Source: an uncultured Campylobacter sp.
GTDB lineage: Bacteria; Campylobacterota; Campylobacteria; Campylobacterales; Campylobacteraceae
DNA: 24,835 nt
Direction of reading: 5' to 3'
NCBI GenBank assembly: GCA_947090385.1
Contig: CAMUNZ010000012.1
Span: 1-24,835 of the forward strand
A model generated the notes under the pieces. It did no database searches, was not told the DNA's origin, and saw nothing but the letters and a program-made list of their open reading frames with translations. Both the position numbers and the translations under genes were made by a program. Position 1 is the stretch's first letter; each line of letters opens with the position of its first letter. Shown one piece after another: positions 16,280 to 23,760 of the stretch.

Positions 16280-17316
16280 TAATGTAAATCTCTCCAAACT
16301 TTTCTTTTAAACAAATATGCAAAAACAGATAAAATAACAAAATATATCATAATATTTATAGTAGTTTTTTCTCTTTCTTCTTTTTTGCTATCTCCGATTT
16401 TTTCCATATAAGAGACTATCTTTTCTTGTGCATCGGCATTTAATCCAACGCGTGGCATAGCAGTTCCAGTTAAAAGTTTTTGAGGATCATTCATAAATTC
16501 ATGCAAATATTTTTTATTTTTAGATCTTATCATTTGAGATAAATCTGGAGGAGTTGTTCCTAAATAATTTGCAACAGAATTTTTATTTCCTTGTGTATAA
16601 ATTTTCGCATATTTCATATCATGACATCTATCACAAGCGCTTTCGAAAATTTCTTTATCTGTTAAATTTTTAGGCGCAACAGATACCAAAAATGCAACGA
16701 TATCAGCTATCTCTTTTTGTTTATTTTCCATCTCCGTGTAAGCCATCATAGGAAAAAATCCACCAACTCCAGATCCATAAGTGTGATCAAATTTATGATC
16801 GACTTTCATCGCTAAAACAGGATTTGTGATGATAGCCGCTAAAAACTCAGGTGTATAAATAGCTCCAGCACTACTTAAATCAGGTGCGGCAACACCCATA
16901 GATTCACTAGCAGTTTTTGCATCGCCCATAGGATTAGGAAGCCCTTTTATTTGCATTGAATGACAAGCTACACAATTCGAACTAAAAATTGTCTCACCAT
17001 TTTGAACATTACCTTTGCTTAAATCTATAGCTTTTATCTCATTCCAAAAATCATCATAAGCTTTGGCTTTATCTTGCGACATAGAAAGTGCATTTTCAAG
17101 TTTAGTTTTAATCGCCGGATCTTTACTTGATGATGATTGTATAGCATTTTTTGCATTTTCAATAGCTTTTTGAGTGCTTTCTTTATCATTTACACTAAAA
17201 TCGTAATTTATTGGGCTAACATTTGGATGCATAACAGAATGCGCATAAGGCTCAACACCAAGATATGTAATAACAACAAAAAGTATAACAATAAATAATG
17301 TTTTTAACTCTTTCAT
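16279..17316 (-). CDS. petC: Di-haem cytochrome c subunit of the cytochrome bc complex
   Basis: Electron-accepting cytochrome c subunit of the quinol:cytochrome c reductase. The 345-residue product has an N-terminal membrane anchor/signal (about 5-20) and two CxxCH haem sites (Cys115/118-His119 and Cys228/231-His232), each in a cytochrome-c-like domain. Candidate Met ligands are near 'FFPMMAY' (about 189) and 'TGTAMPRVGL' (Met287). A C-terminal helix (about 321-337) is followed by a basic tail. Two haems in this subunit is the pattern known for Campylobacterota and differs from mono-haem c1 of Alphaproteobacteria. It starts 2 nt after petB and ends in a terminator hairpin. Confidence 0.93.
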   Translation of the reverse strand: MKELKTLFIVILFVVITYLGVEPYAHSVMHPNVSPINYDFSVNDKESTQKAIENAKNAIQSSSSKDPAIKTKLENALSMSQDKAKAYDDFWNEIKAIDLSKGNVQNGETIFSSNCVACHSMQIKGLPNPMGDAKTASESMGVAAPDLSSAGAIYTPEFLAAIITNPVLAMKVDHKFDHTYGSGVGGFFPMMAYTEMENKQKEIADIVAFLVSVAPKNLTDKEIFESACDRCHDMKYAKIYTQGNKNSVANYLGTTPPDLSQMIRSKNKKYLHEFMNDPQKLLTGTAMPRVGLNADAQEKIVSYMEKIGDSKKEEREKTTINIMIYFVILSVFAYLFKRKVWRDLH

Positions 17317-17318
17317 GT

Positions 17319-18563
17319 TTAGCCCCTTTTTCTTTCTATTATTGTGATGATCGGCAAGATAACTAAAATTAACAAAATATAAAGAATCGAAGCAACACAG
17401 CCAATATAATTATTTATCCCTTCTGGCGGAAGTTTTCCATAAATTGTCAAAACTATCAAATCTATGATTAAAACCCAAAACCATATAAAAAATGCTTTAT
17501 TTTTATGTGCAGGTGCGACAACTTCACTTCTATCAAGCCAAGGCAAGAAAAATAATGAAACACCAGCAAATGCAAACGCTATCAAACCAATATCAGCTGC
17601 TTTTATAGGACCAATATCGAAGAAAAATCCACGTAAAATTTCATATTGCCACAAAAAATACCATTCAGGATATATGTGAGTAGGTGTTTTTGAATAATTT
17701 GCAGGCTCAAAATTTATCGGATCCATAGCAAAACTATAATGAAAACCAACTAAATAGAAAAAGAAAATCATAAAAATGCTAACAAACAAGAAATCTTTTG
17801 CTAAAAATCCTGGCCAAAATGGAATTACTTTGCTTTCTTTTGTTTTTCCCTCTAAATATTTTTCAGCTTCAAGCTCAAAATCTATAACTTCACCGTCTAA
17901 ATTATTTACATGTGGAACTCTTAATGCATAAAAATGAAGCGCTATAACGCCAAGAATTACTAAAGGCAATAAACAAACATGAAGCATAAAAAATCTAGTA
18001 AGCGTAGGATCGCTAACGGCATAATCTCCTCTAATCCATTCAACTACAGCACCGCCAATAACAGGAATTCCACCAAATAAATTTGTGATAACTTGTGCCG
18101 CCCAATAACTCATCTGTCCCCAAGGAAGCATGTATCCGCTAAATGCTTCAGCAGAAAAACAGATAAATAAAATCATTCCGCTAATCCAAATCATCTCTCT
18201 ACCATTTTTATATGAACGGTAATAAATTCCTGTTAAAGTGTGTATGTATATTATAAGGAAAACTACAGAAGCAGCTACTGCGTGCATATGTCGCCAAAGC
18301 CAACCATATCCAACTTCTTGCATAATCGTATAATTTACGCTATCAAAGGCTAAATTTGCATCTGGTTTATAATACATAACGAGCATTAAACCGCTTATAA
18401 ATAGCAATATAAATAGAGTTAAAAGTATAACGCCCATAGCCCAAAGAAAACTAATATTTTTTGGGATCCAATATTTATTCATCATGACGTCCATAAATTT
18501 GGTTACAGCTAAACGTTGATCAAACCAATCATATAGACTTTTTGCTTTTGTGATATGTGCCAT
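17319..18563 (-). CDS. petB: Cytochrome b subunit of the cytochrome bc complex
   Basis: Membrane subunit carrying both b haems and the quinol sites; 414 residues, covering the b6 part and the subunit-IV part in one chain. Haem ligands are His94 and His108 (helix B) and His195 and His210 (helix D). The helix-D histidines are 15 apart, as in b6-type proteins, rather than 14 as in mitochondrial cytochrome b. The quinol-oxidation motif Pro-Glu-Trp-Tyr is at 299-302. Gly/Pro-rich 'GYMLPWGQMSYWAA' marks helix C and the Qo region. About eight membrane helices are visible. AAGGAG lies before the ATG, 11 nt after the petA stop region. Confidence 0.97.
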   Translation of the reverse strand: MAHITKAKSLYDWFDQRLAVTKFMDVMMNKYWIPKNISFLWAMGVILLTLFILLFISGLMLVMYYKPDANLAFDSVNYTIMQEVGYGWLWRHMHAVAASVVFLIIYIHTLTGIYYRSYKNGREMIWISGMILFICFSAEAFSGYMLPWGQMSYWAAQVITNLFGGIPVIGGAVVEWIRGDYAVSDPTLTRFFMLHVCLLPLVILGVIALHFYALRVPHVNNLDGEVIDFELEAEKYLEGKTKESKVIPFWPGFLAKDFLFVSIFMIFFFYLVGFHYSFAMDPINFEPANYSKTPTHIYPEWYFLWQYEILRGFFFDIGPIKAADIGLIAFAFAGVSLFFLPWLDRSEVVAPAHKNKAFFIWFWVLIIDLIVLTIYGKLPPEGINNYIGCVASILYILLILVILPIITIIERKRG

Positions 18564-18574
18564 TTTTTATCTCC

Positions 18575-19081
18575 TTAAGCCAAACCCATAAGTTTTTTAT
18601 ATTCAGGACCTTCTTCGCCTAAAACCAATGTTGTACCGTTTATTTGAAATGGCGGAATATCAAGAGGGCGAGGTGGCGGACCAAACACATTTACACCGCT
18701 AGAATTAAAGGTACCTCCATGACAGGCACAAACAAACTCTCCCTGACTAGCTTTCCAGCCAGGAATACAACCAAGATGCGTACAAAGTCCGATTACTATC
18801 GTAAATCTGGAATCACCGATAATAGCGTCTCTCTTGTCGTCGGCTTTCATATCTGAACTTTTCTTTAAAATAAAAACAGGTTTTTTTTGCCAAGTCACTT
18901 GATGAAGTTCGCCATCTTTCATGGATGAAACATCAACTGTCGTTGTTTTTTCTGCTTGAACACTAGGAAGCGGATCCCAAGTTCTTTTCATAGCAAAAAG
19001 TCCAAAACCTGCTCCAACTGCTGCAACCGCACAAAAAGACAAACCTATAAAATCTCGTCTTGAAGTTTTTTCAACAGACAT
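18575..19081 (-). CDS. petA: Rieske iron-sulfur subunit of the cytochrome bc complex
   Basis: 2Fe-2S Rieske protein, first gene of the petABC operon. The 168-residue product begins with a twin-arginine signal ('SRRDFIGL', residues 7-14) and an uncleaved anchor helix (about 12-30), as expected for Tat-exported Rieske proteins. Cluster ligands are Cys100-x-His102 in 'CTHLGC' and Cys118-x-x-His121 in 'CACH', with the disulfide pair Cys105 and Cys120. A 'GPPPRPLDIPPF' Pro loop follows. AGGAA lies just upstream of the ATG. A divergent 178-nt gap separates it from accD. Confidence 0.97.
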   Translation of the reverse strand: MSVEKTSRRDFIGLSFCAVAAVGAGFGLFAMKRTWDPLPSVQAEKTTTVDVSSMKDGELHQVTWQKKPVFILKKSSDMKADDKRDAIIGDSRFTIVIGLCTHLGCIPGWKASQGEFVCACHGGTFNSSGVNVFGPPPRPLDIPPFQINGTTLVLGEEGPEYKKLMGLA

Positions 19082-19125
19082 CTTGTTCCTTTCTTATATT
19101 ATTTTTTAAATACAAATAACTTTGA

Positions 19126-19134
19126 ATTCTATCA
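19126..19134 (-). promoter_or_regulatory. Candidate extended -10 promoter of petABC
   Basis: On the minus strand TGATAGAAT (TG-N-TAGAAT) lies about 45 nt before the petA ATG in an AT-rich divergent gap. It predicts a transcript start near 19119. Other AT-rich hexamers are nearby, so this is a candidate only. Confidence 0.45.
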
Positions 19135-19218
19135 AAATTTTTATTAAAAGTTTTTGATAAATAAAATTAAACAATAATTTTTCTCATATTTTCAACGTGT
19201 ATTAATTTAAGAAATTTT

Positions 19219-19227
19219 TGCTATAAT
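19219..19227 (+). promoter_or_regulatory. Extended -10 promoter of the accD operon
   Basis: TGCTATAAT is a perfect extended -10 (TG-N-TATAAT; hexamer 19222-19227) with periodic T-rich sequence upstream. The predicted transcript starts near 19234. It therefore excludes the in-frame TTG at 19227 as the accD start, since that codon lies in the promoter itself. Confidence 0.75.
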
Positions 19228-19259
19228 TGCAAGATTTTTTAATTTTAGGTTGGCAAATT

Positions 19260-20141
19260 ATGGGATTTTCAGATCTATTTTCAAAAATAACAAAACCACA
19301 AAATCAAACACAAGGCCCAACGCATTGGGTTAAATGTCAAGGTTGTCATTCATTAATGTATTATAAAGAAATGGAAAATTGTTTTAACGTTTGTCCAAAA
19401 TGCGGATATCATATGAGAATTTCGGCACAAAAAAGAATTGATTTATTATGCGATGAAGGAACTTTTCAAGAATTTGATCAAAATTTATCACCAGTTGATC
19501 CTTTAAAATTTGTTGATAAAAAATCTTACAAAAAAAGAATTGCTGAAAACGAAGAAAAAACTCACAGAACAAGCTCTGTTATAAGTGGAGAAGGACAGAT
19601 AAATAGCATAGATATAGGTTTGATAGTTTTTGATTTTTCATTTATGGGCGGAAGTTTGGGATCTGTTGAAGGTGAGAAAATTAGCCGCGCAGTTAAAAGA
19701 TGCATAAAAGCAAAAAAGCCGCTTATTATAGTTAGCGCAAGTGGCGGAGCGAGAATGCAAGAAAGTACTTTTTCATTGATGCAAATGAGTAAAACATCAG
19801 CTGCTTTAAAAATGTTGAGCGAAGAAAAAATTCCTTATATATCTGTTTTGACAGATCCTACAATGGGTGGCGTAAGTGCTAGTTTTGCAATGCTTGGAGA
19901 TTTAATTATAGCAGAACCTGGTGCATTGATCGGATTTGCTGGACAAAGAGTAATAGAACAAACTATAAAAGCAGAATTACCAGAAGGTTTTCAAAGATCA
20001 GAATTTTTGCTTGAACACGGCTTAATTGATGCGATTGTTGAGCGAAATGATATGAAAAAATTTATATTTGATATGCTTATGTTTTTTAGTAAAAATAATA
20101 AATTTCATCAAGAAAATAAAGAACAATTGGAAGAATTGTGA
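19260..20141 (+). CDS. accD: Acetyl-CoA carboxylase carboxyltransferase subunit beta
   Basis: Carboxyltransferase beta subunit making malonyl-CoA for fatty-acid synthesis, with AccA as partner. The 293-residue product has an N-terminal zinc ribbon (Cys26/29 and Cys45/48). The crotonase-fold carboxyltransferase core follows, with 'FDFSFMGGSLGSVEGEKI', 'SASGGARMQE', 'TDPTMGGVSASFAMLGD' and 'GFAGQRVIEQT'. Start at ATG 19260 follows 'TAGGTTGG' and lies about 25 nt after the predicted transcript start; the longer frame would begin inside the promoter. It overlaps rlmH by 4 nt. Confidence 0.97.
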   Translation: MGFSDLFSKITKPQNQTQGPTHWVKCQGCHSLMYYKEMENCFNVCPKCGYHMRISAQKRIDLLCDEGTFQEFDQNLSPVDPLKFVDKKSYKKRIAENEEKTHRTSSVISGEGQINSIDIGLIVFDFSFMGGSLGSVEGEKISRAVKRCIKAKKPLIIVSASGGARMQESTFSLMQMSKTSAALKMLSEEKIPYISVLTDPTMGGVSASFAMLGDLIIAEPGALIGFAGQRVIEQTIKAELPEGFQRSEFLLEHGLIDAIVERNDMKKFIFDMLMFFSKNNKFHQENKEQLEEL

Positions 20142-20587
20142 TAGAAATTTTTGTAAATTCTATATCAAAAAAAAACGATGAGTTTGATTTAACAATAAAG
20201 GATTTTATAAAAATGTCGTCTAAATTCGCAAAAATTCATGACAATGTTTTTTTTAATTCACAAATCGCAAAATCGCAAAGTGACAAAATTTCAGCCATAA
20301 AAGCCTATGATGAAGTTTTTTTAAATAAAAAAGACGGTTTTTGCGTAGCGCTTGATGCAGATGGTAAAAATTTAGATAGTTTTGAATTTGCAAAAATTTT
20401 AGATAAAAACAAAATTTCGTTTTTTATAGGCGGAGCTTTTGGATTAAGTCAAAATTTTAAACAAAGTTGCGATTATATCGTTAGTTTATCAAGATTGACT
20501 TTTTCACATAAAATCGCAAAGTTAATGCTTTTTGAACAAATTTTTAGAGGGCTTTGTATAAATGCAAATCACCCGTATCATAAATAA
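20138..20587 (+). CDS. rlmH: 23S rRNA (pseudouridine1915-N3)-methyltransferase
   Basis: SPOUT-class methyltransferase acting on helix 69 of 23S rRNA in assembled ribosomes. The 149-residue product shows 'CVALDADGKNLDSFEFAKIL', the SAM-binding trefoil-knot loop 'FFIGGAFGLS', 'IVSLSRLTFSHKIAKLML' and the C-terminal 'EQIFRGLCINANHPYHK' ending typical of RlmH. Length is normal. Start is GTG at 20138, overlapping the accD stop as GTGA, so the genes are translationally coupled. A run of nine A near codons 10-12 could be slippage-prone. Confidence 0.94.
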   Translation: MIEIFVNSISKKNDEFDLTIKDFIKMSSKFAKIHDNVFFNSQIAKSQSDKISAIKAYDEVFLNKKDGFCVALDADGKNLDSFEFAKILDKNKISFFIGGAFGLSQNFKQSCDYIVSLSRLTFSHKIAKLMLFEQIFRGLCINANHPYHK

Positions 20588-20598
20588 AAGGAGATTTT

Positions 20599-20955
20599 TT
20601 GCGAAAAAGCGAAATCGAACATTTTAAGAATTTACTTTTGCAAAGAAAATCGCAAATTTTAGAAAATTTGCGAAATTCTAGCGATGGGATTGATAACATA
20701 AGAAATAGTGGCGCGAGCGACGATGCAGATTATGCAAATATGGCAAGCGATATAAATTTAGAAGCAAGTTTAAGCGTATCAAGTAAAATTGAATTAAGCG
20801 ATATAAATAGAGCATTAAATAAAATTGAGCTTGGAACTTACGGAATTTGCGAAATGTGTGAAGATAAAATAAACGTAGCAAGACTAAAAATCAAACCACA
20901 AGCCAAATTTTGCATAACTTGCATGGAAATTTTAGAAAAGCAAAAAAAGGTATAA
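20599..20955 (+). CDS. DksA/TraR-family zinc-finger regulator
   Basis: RNA-polymerase secondary-channel regulator of the DksA type. The 118-residue product has a coiled-coil hairpin with the tip motif D-x-x-D-x-A ('DDADYA', 41-46), needed for DksA activity. A C4 zinc finger follows (Cys84/87 and Cys105/108), with 'LGTYGICEMCED' and 'RLKIKPQAKFCITC'. It is shorter than E. coli DksA (151 aa), lacking the long N-terminal extension, as in the C. jejuni DksA-like protein. Start is TTG at 20599, preceded by AAGGAG with about 5 nt spacing. It lies 11 nt after rlmH and 2 nt before the next gene. Confidence 0.93.
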   Translation: MRKSEIEHFKNLLLQRKSQILENLRNSSDGIDNIRNSGASDDADYANMASDINLEASLSVSSKIELSDINRALNKIELGTYGICEMCEDKINVARLKIKPQAKFCITCMEILEKQKKV

Positions 20956-20957
20956 TT

Positions 20958-21962
20958 ATGAAAATTAGAAAATTTGCAATTTATTCTTTAGTTTATATTG
21001 CATTAGTTGGGGTTTTAGTTTTTTCTTTAAACACTGGAAATTATAATTTTGAAATTCTAGGATACAATTTCGACTTTCCTATCGCATTTTGGTTTATTTT
21101 GCCGGTTATAATTATGGCAATTTTATCCATTTTACATCTTATTTTTAATAGCTTTGGTATATATTTAGAAAAAAGATCTATAAAACAAGATGGTGCAAAT
21201 TTTGATGCTTTAAGCAAAGAAATTTTATTAGGACTTGATACAAATAAAGAGTTTAAAACAGAAATTTTTAACACAGCTGTGAGTTTAGCAAATTTTTTAT
21301 CACCTTTTTCAGGTTTAAAAGAGGTAAAATTTAAAAATGAAAATTTACAAAATTTGGCAAATTTATTAATAGAAATAAAAACAGGAAATTTTGTAGATTT
21401 AAAAAAATTTAAATTACCAAAAACAAATCCACTTTTTATAAAAAACGAGTTAAATCATTTAGAATGTGAGTCAAAATACGCGATAGACATTTTAAAACAA
21501 TATTCAGAAATAAACGACGAAATAAGCAAAAAAGCTTATGAAATTTTGATAAAAAAAAGAAGCTGGATTGAGATTAAAAAATTTAATTTTAACAAAACAA
21601 AAGAGCAAATTTTAGAAATTATAAATCGATTTTGCAAAGAAGAAGGATTTGAAGTCGCGAAAGAAGAGATTTTTGCGTTGATAAATTCTGAAAATTTCGA
21701 CAAAGCGGAATATTTAAAAATAGCTAAAAATTTGCAAGAAAAAATTCAACCAGATCAATTAGTCGCTATGTTTGAAACGATAAGCGTAGATAAGCCAGAA
21801 GCTTATGAAATTTATCTTTATTTATTATTTGAGTTTGGAATGCTAGATAAATTACGCGAACAACTTGCAAGCTCAGATGAAAAAGAAAATGAATTTTTTT
21901 CAAGTTTGCTTTTCTTACGAGAAAATGGTAAAAAAATTCCTCTAAATTTATTTTTTCAATGA
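20958..21962 (+). CDS. Conserved hypothetical membrane-anchored protein
   Basis: No named family recognised; position matches the unnamed gene between the DksA-like and Dus genes in C. jejuni (Cj0124c, from memory). The 334-residue product has two N-terminal membrane helices (about 6-24 and 42-64), then a helical, lysine/glutamate-rich cytoplasmic part of about 265 residues with no enzyme motif, ending 'GKKIPLNLFFQ'. Start at ATG 20958 is chosen because AAGG lies 7 nt upstream; the longer frame from 20910 overlaps the zinc finger of the preceding gene. The stop overlaps dusB by 4 nt (ATGA). Confidence 0.85.
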   Translation: MKIRKFAIYSLVYIALVGVLVFSLNTGNYNFEILGYNFDFPIAFWFILPVIIMAILSILHLIFNSFGIYLEKRSIKQDGANFDALSKEILLGLDTNKEFKTEIFNTAVSLANFLSPFSGLKEVKFKNENLQNLANLLIEIKTGNFVDLKKFKLPKTNPLFIKNELNHLECESKYAIDILKQYSEINDEISKKAYEILIKKRSWIEIKKFNFNKTKEQILEIINRFCKEEGFEVAKEEIFALINSENFDKAEYLKIAKNLQEKIQPDQLVAMFETISVDKPEAYEIYLYLLFEFGMLDKLREQLASSDEKENEFFSSLLFLRENGKKIPLNLFFQ

Positions 21963-22879
21963 TAGATTTTAAAAAAAAACCGCTTTTTTTAGCCCCACTT
22001 GCGGGACTAAGCGATCCACCACTTAGATTTTTAGCTAAAAAATTTGGATGCGATGTAACGATTAGCGAAATGATTTCAGCAAATGCGCTTGTTTTTCGTA
22101 ATCAAAAAACAATCGAAATGCTTAAAAATTCAGATTTTGAAAGACCTTTTATAGTGCAAATAGAAGGAAGTGATGAAAATGTTATAAAAAAAGCAGCCGA
22201 GATAATAAATGAAATCGAAACAATCGACGGAATAGATTTAAATTGCGGTTGTCCTGTCCCAAAAGTAGTAAAACAAAACGCGGGATCGGCAATTTTAAAA
22301 AATTTGGATCTTATGCAAAGATTGATAGAAACTATTAAAAAATATTCAAATAAAAAATATACAAGCGTAAAAATGCGTTTAGGATTTGACGAAAAAATTC
22401 CAGAAATTTTAGCAAAAACAGCGCAAAATGCGGGAGCAGATTTTATCGTAATTCACGGGCGAACGAGATCTGGATGGTATTCTTCAATTGTGGATTACGA
22501 AGCGATAAAATCAGCCAAAAACGCGGTTAAAATTCCAGTAATCGCAAATGGCGATATATCTTTGCAAAACTATAAAGAAGTTTTAAAAATCACAAATGCA
22601 GATGGTTTGATGATCGGACGAGGCGCTATAGGAAAACCTTGGATTTTTAAGGCAATAAAAGAAAATTTCATGCCTACAAAATCACAAATAAAAAATTTGG
22701 TATTAAAACATCTTGATTTAATGTCAAAAGAGTATAAAAATCACGCAGTGGCACTTTTTAGAAAACATCTTTGTGAGTATTCAAAAGGTTTTGATGATGC
22801 GTCGGATTTTAGAAAAATTATAAATAAAATCGAAAATAAAGAAGAATTGATAAAAAAAATAGAAGATTTTTTTAATTAA
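21959..22879 (+). CDS. dusB: tRNA-dihydrouridine synthase
   Basis: FMN enzyme that reduces uridines in the tRNA D-loop. The 306-residue TIM-barrel product shows 'FLAPLAGLSDPPLR' (FMN phosphate-side start), 'SEMISANAL', catalytic Cys98 in 'NCGCPVPKVVKQNAGSAI', 'VKMRLGF', 'IVIHGRTRSGWY', 'IPVIANGDI' and 'GLMIGRGAIGKPWIF'. It best fits the DusB-like branch, but Dus subclass is not certain from motifs. It is the last protein gene of the accD operon. A tRNA-like gene starts 46 nt downstream on the same strand. Codons 5-7 form a run of nine A. Confidence 0.92.
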   Translation: MIDFKKKPLFLAPLAGLSDPPLRFLAKKFGCDVTISEMISANALVFRNQKTIEMLKNSDFERPFIVQIEGSDENVIKKAAEIINEIETIDGIDLNCGCPVPKVVKQNAGSAILKNLDLMQRLIETIKKYSNKKYTSVKMRLGFDEKIPEILAKTAQNAGADFIVIHGRTRSGWYSSIVDYEAIKSAKNAVKIPVIANGDISLQNYKEVLKITNADGLMIGRGAIGKPWIFKAIKENFMPTKSQIKNLVLKHLDLMSKEYKNHAVALFRKHLCEYSKGFDDASDFRKIINKIENKEELIKKIEDFFN

Positions 22880-22902
22880 AACTTTATTTTTAAGAGCTTT
22901 TT

Positions 22903-22911
22903 TGATAAAAT
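22903..22911 (+). promoter_or_regulatory. Extended -10 promoter of the tRNA-like gene
   Basis: TGATAAAAT (TG-N-TAAAAT; hexamer 22906-22911) lies 13 nt upstream of the tRNA-like gene, in the gap after dusB. It predicts a transcript start near 22918 and a very short 5' leader, as is usual for tRNA genes. Confidence 0.55.
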
Positions 22912-22924
22912 CACAGACTTTTTT

Positions 22925-23000
22925 GACCCTTTCGTCTAGTGGCTCAGGACAATGCAATCTCTATGCAAAAACGGCGGTTCAAATCCTCCAAGGGTCGCCA
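22925..23000 (+). tRNA. tRNA-Glu-like gene, anticodon CUC, atypical anticodon arm
   Basis: A 76-nt cloverleaf with encoded CCA. The acceptor stem GACCCTT/AAGGGTC is fully paired, T8 is present, and the D-arm GTC/GAC has loop TAGTGGCTCAG and the GG pair. The variable loop is AAAC, the T-loop TTCAAAT and the discriminator G. The D-arm and variable loop match the tRNA-Glu pattern closely. The anticodon arm is odd: stem ATGCA/TGCAA has an A27-A43 mismatch, and the loop ATCTCTA gives U33, anticodon CUC (Glu, GAG) and a U instead of a purine at 37. The T-stem GGCGG/CCTCC has a C-U mismatch at 51-63. It may be a real minor tRNA-Glu, a decaying copy, or a tRNA with a non-decoding use. It has its own promoter-like sequence. 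Confidence 0.75.
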
Positions 23001-23016
23001 TCTAAATTTAACAAAA

Positions 23017-23760
23017 TTAAAAAGCCAAAATAAATCCGGCGCCTATTTTATCTATTTTTTTATCGTAATCAATCAAACTTTCGCCATATCCGCTAAAATA
23101 ATTTATATATCCACTAACTCCGCTATCAAAAAGTGGAAATCCCCAGCCAAGCTCTATCGCGCCTTTTTTGGTTCTTATATTTCCTCGCAAATTTAAAGAT
23201 AAAATTTGTGAATTTAAATCTAATTTAGCGCTAATTTCGCCATATCCGTAAAAATCTTTTATGTTTGAGTTTTCGTCGTTTTTTTCTTTTATTTTATACC
23301 AAATTTTGGGCACAATTTGCCAATTTTCGCATTCAAATTTTGAACTTAAAAAAATTCTATTCCACGATCTAGAATCTTCGCCACCTTTTCCATTTGAATG
23401 ATGAAGCAAACCTATTTCAAAATTTTGTAAATATCCATAATCAAAAATTTTTCTTAAATAAATTTCTGGCATATAATTACTTTCTCTAAATGGCGCAGAA
23501 TCTTGAAAAATTTGCCAAAAAGAAATTTGCGTATAAGCAAAATTTGTCTCAATTCCAAAAAATTCGAAAAGTTTTTTTTCAAAACTTAATTGAAATTTTG
23601 TCTCCATCTTTTTTCGATCGTCAAAAATTTTATTTGTTTGATAAGATACAGGTAACAAATATGTATCGTTTCTTTTTTTTAAACTTAAATTATCAAAAAT
23701 CAACTTTTCATCGTTAGCAAAAATCAGCCCTAAAAAAATAAAAAAATAAAAAAATCTCAT
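23017..23760 (-). CDS. pldA: Outer-membrane phospholipase A (OMPLA)
   Basis: Beta-barrel phospholipase A1/A2 of the outer membrane. The 247-residue product has a signal peptide (hydrophobic 3-14, probable cleavage near Ala15). The active-site region 'LLHHSNGKGGEDSRSWNRIF' aligns without gaps to E. coli OMPLA: His120, Ser122 and Asn134 match His142, Ser144 and Asn156. An early 'RNDTYLLPVSY' fits the family start. The C-terminus ends in aromatic Phe, as expected for a barrel. It is shorter than the C. jejuni and E. coli proteins, mainly before the active site. The ATG at 23760 overlaps the stop of the upstream gene by 4 nt (ATGA); the longer frame to 23793 would lack a proper signal peptide. 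Confidence 0.9.
   Translation of the reverse strand: MRFFYFFIFLGLIFANDEKLIFDNLSLKKRNDTYLLPVSYQTNKIFDDRKKMETKFQLSFEKKLFEFFGIETNFAYTQISFWQIFQDSAPFRESNYMPEIYLRKIFDYGYLQNFEIGLLHHSNGKGGEDSRSWNRIFLSSKFECENWQIVPKIWYKIKEKNDENSNIKDFYGYGEISAKLDLNSQILSLNLRGNIRTKKGAIELGWGFPLFDSGVSGYINYFSGYGESLIDYDKKIDKIGAGFILAF

Noticed and set aside
16229..16297. Extra 23 residues on the small membrane protein
   Set aside because: This stretch is the petC 3' end and the terminator hairpin; GGAG is placed for ATG at 16228.
19227..19259. N-terminal extension of accD from TTG at 19227
   Set aside because: The TTG begins at the last base of a perfect extended -10 promoter (TGCTATAAT), so it would lie upstream of the transcript start; ATG at 19260 gives the normal AccD N-terminus.
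20910..20957. Longer N-terminus for the membrane protein after the DksA-like gene
   Set aside because: It would overlap the zinc-finger codons of the preceding gene; AAGG is placed correctly for ATG at 20958.
21971..21979. Run of nine A at the start of dusB (and another at 20167-20175 in rlmH) as a phase-variation switch
   Set aside because: A-runs of this length are common in so AT-rich a genome, encode Lys in essential-type housekeeping genes, and Campylobacter phase variation usually uses G/C runs.
22939..23196. Plus-strand open frame starting inside the tRNA-like gene
   Set aside because: It overlaps the tRNA-like gene and is antisense to pldA; no ribosome site or protein family seen.
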